Shown here: piece after piece, positions 61,901 to 64,000 of the stretch | Layout of the letters: every line of letters starts with the position of its first letter | Numbering within the stretch: the stretch's first letter is position 1 | Origin: Cardiocondyla obscurior | Lineage: Eukaryota; Arthropoda; Insecta; Hymenoptera; Formicidae | Direction of reading: 5' to 3' | DNA: 64,000 bases | Assembly (NCBI RefSeq): GCF_019399895.1 | Contig: NC_091878.1 | Location: 124,001-188,000 of the forward strand | Position numbers and translations under genes: made by a program | The notes under the pieces: generated by a model | Database searches by the model: none | Told to the model about the DNA's origin: nothing | Seen by the model: only the letters and a program-made list of their open reading frames with translations

Positions 61901-62840
61901 CCCTCAAACTTATAATACATATAGTCCCTCTCTAACTAGCTCACTACAATCCGTGGAGGTGTGTTGCGCATGATTCTTTGCTTTATATATATATTTTTTA
62001 TGTATATATATATAACATATTAATAATTATATATCATAATGAAGATAGTAGGCATAGCCACTCGTGCTCGGATCACAGACTACTCGCTGCCGTACGTCGT
62101 TCCCGTACAGACAATCTGGTGGACACTATGGCTTTCTCTCACTTACCATTAGACATTTTACTTTTATGTATTCCGTATTTACGTACACACGTATAGATAT
62201 CAGATCGGCCGTAAAATTTACAGTTTAAATTTCTCTCCTAATAAGTATTTGCACCGATCCACGTCTCGGATCCTCAAAAGAGTCTCGACAGAAAAAGCGC
62301 GACAACGTTACACATGCAATGCAACGCCATAAAATAGAATAGAAAGTTAAAATAACTTAATATTATATAGAACAACTAAATCTTTCATTCGTATGACGAT
62401 AACAATAATCACTCGTAAAAATATATATCATACAAGTTGAGATTCGTTCGAATTCGATGAGATTTTATATATATATATAAATATTCCGTTTCCTAGAGAT
62501 TCAAATAATCGTCGTCTGTCCAGCGTCGTGATTTAAGGATCAAAGGCGCGTACATTGCCTACTAATATCCATACATGTTTACAAGCGTATTTCGGTATGG
62601 CCAACACGTAAAGACGGTAAAATACTACCACGAGGACTGTCTATCCCGTGACCTATCGCCTGACTAGCCCTAACGAAATCGCGTGTATCTCTTTTACGGC
62701 ATTGTTATTCACACGGTGTGTGTTGTAATGTGTAATATTTGTACATATGTAACGAGGTGTATCTGATGCATGAAGTGGAGGCACTAGTCAGTGTTTCTGG
62801 AGAGGTTGACGGGTCCTGGGATGGAAGTGAGGAGGGTATG
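55963..62840. other. IntS12 and PlexA 3' regions (convergent)
   Basis: No conserved coding sequence is seen over 6.9 kb. AATAAA at 56047-56052 is a likely IntS12 poly(A) signal, about 85 bases after its stop. The remainder is AT-rich with TA runs, a GC-richer part at about 58.1-58.9 kb, and ATA/AT-rich runs near 61.5 kb. Much of the right part may be a long PlexA 3' UTR; that is inference. Confidence 0.45.
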
Positions 62841-64000
62841 TCAGCAGGCACTGGTCTCTTCTCCCTCGAGCGTGTATGCTACATTTTCTAGTCTATGAGC
62901 TAGGTGTAGTTTGCGACAGCCCGCATCTGTCTCCAAGGCCTCTAGGATCTGAAAAGAATTTTATGAAACATCGTCGTGGCTCGATTTTACACCGAAAATG
63001 CCGAGGACTCGGGCGAATGATATATGTGATTAAGCGTATTACTCACTTGTTCATAATACTTGCTGACATAGATGTAGAGTTCTTTCAGCGCCGCGATCAC
63101 GTCGAACTCGTTGGCGTGAGATGCGCTCAATTGCTGCATAGCACTCGACATCTCCTGGTCGGTGATCTGCGGCAGTCTTTGCACATCCGTATAGAATCGA
63201 CCAACTTTCTCGCGATAGTGCGGTATGTCCTTGGCGAAGAGCAGCTTGTTAGACGGCGAATCCTTGCCCAGTCTGTGTTCAGTCATCGAGCACGAGTCCA
63301 TGAACGTCTGCGCGATCACGGAGAGACTCGAGTCCACTGTCGTAGACTTGTTGATGTCGAACATGAAATCTGGATTCTTGATAAAGTTAACCCAAAACCG
63401 GAGCGGCAGGCTGTTTGACTTCCATGCGTGCGCCACTTCTGGATCGACGATACCGTGCTGCTTGGCAGCCTCATCGAGGAGATCGAACAGCCACTTAACT
63501 GCACTAGGCAACGCTTCGTTGGCGGTCAGTATGGTGTTTAGAAAATCATCGACGAATTTTTGTACGGTGCCTTTCGTCGATAATAATCGCGTTAGAAATA
63601 TTTCCGGGATCGCCTTGTGCGTTCGCTCGGGATGGTGGTGCTTGCTACTTCCGGTGAAGCCCAAACCAGGTGGATAATGCACGTCCTCGATGGGCCTCAC
63701 TAAATGATACAGCCGCTGATTACCGTCGTGGGCGCTCTCGACGTCGCCGTTCGCCGTTATGATGGGCGGCGAGTGTTGGGCGTCAAAGTACAAGCCACTC
63801 ACGGAATGATTGTACATTACAGGACTGATCAGCCCGTGATTGGGCGTGGATGGAAGATGCGTGGACGAACAGTGATTCGAATGTCGATGTAAATGATGAT
63901 GGTGCGATGGCTGATGGTGCGGATGAATTGACGGCTGCTGTTGCTGCGGGTGATAATGTGAGGGTTTACAATTGTGGCAGGGCGGTTTGCACGCTACGGA
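62841..64000 (-). CDS. PlexA: Plexin (PlexA-like), C-terminal GAP domain, partial
   Basis: C-terminal part of a semaphorin receptor; the gene continues beyond the right edge. The last exon is 62841-62948 (35 codons plus stop). The previous exon runs from 63047 to at least 64000 without a stop, and both ends of the intron are in phase 0 (CAA|GTGAGT and TTTTCAG|ATC). Visible family blocks are the RLLSTKGTVQKFVDDFL region, LPLRFWVNFIKNPDFMFDI, SVIAQTFMDSCSMTEHRLGK then DSPSNKLLFAKDIP, NEFDVIAALKELYIYVSKYY, and a terminal HRLENVAYTL helix. These belong to the second half of the intracellular Ras/Rap GAP domain. EHRLGKDSPSNKLL plus AKDIP favours plexin A over B. The catalytic arginines would lie outside the window. 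A His/Gln-rich low-complexity stretch occupies about 63730-64000. Confidence 0.93.

Noticed and set aside
1..64000. tRNA or rRNA genes, autonomous transposons, CRISPR arrays
   Set aside because: Looked for while reading, and no cloverleaf, transposase, reverse transcriptase or spaced-repeat pattern was recognised. A covariance-model and repeat-library search would be decisive.

Overview
This window is eukaryotic nuclear DNA, almost certainly from an insect. Its genes are split by GT-AG introns with insect-type branch and acceptor sites. The introns are full of long A/T homopolymers and microsatellites, and CpG is common even outside genes. The proteins read most like hymenopteran orthologues, and an ant is my best guess. 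That is an inference, because no species marker is present. I see no bacterial operon, CRISPR array, provirus or tRNA gene.

Layout, left to right. (1) 1-5.86 kb is non-coding. (2) 5.86-34.45 kb holds one large + strand gene, Ets98B, the insect SPDEF/PDEF/Ets4 orthologue. Its short first coding exon lies at 6511-6546 behind an ATG-free, GC-rich leader. A 20.4 kb intron follows, then five exons from 26998 to 34451 encoding a Ser/Pro-rich N-terminus, a Pointed domain and a C-terminal ETS domain. (3) 34.45-43.68 kb is 3' UTR and intergenic DNA. (4) 43678-45501, + strand, is a seven-exon ZRANB2 orthologue (two RanBP2 zinc fingers, splicing regulator). (5) 47864-52561, - strand, is legless/BCL9, the Wnt co-activator scaffold, with seven exons and all three homology domains. 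(6) 54854-55962, + strand, is Integrator subunit 12 (PHD finger), four exons. (7) 62841 to the right edge, - strand, is the C-terminal end of a plexin, most like PlexA. All splice phases given were checked by hand and join without frame breaks.

The genes do not form an operon. They are nuclear regulators (an Ets factor, a splicing factor, a Wnt enhanceosome scaffold, an Integrator subunit) next to an axon-guidance receptor. lgs and IntS12 are divergent across a GC-rich interval. ZRANB2/lgs and IntS12/PlexA are convergent pairs. In Drosophila lgs and PlexA both sit on the small fourth chromosome, so their proximity here is probably an ancient linkage.

I found no clear undescribed system. The items most worth a second look are a 46-bp near-perfect inverted repeat inside the big Ets98B intron, a duplicated 63-bp element upstream of Ets98B exon 2, a repeated leucine motif in the Ets98B N-terminus, the lack of an RS domain in ZRANB2, a 4 x 52 bp array in a lgs intron, and a His/Gln-rich insert in the plexin GAP region.
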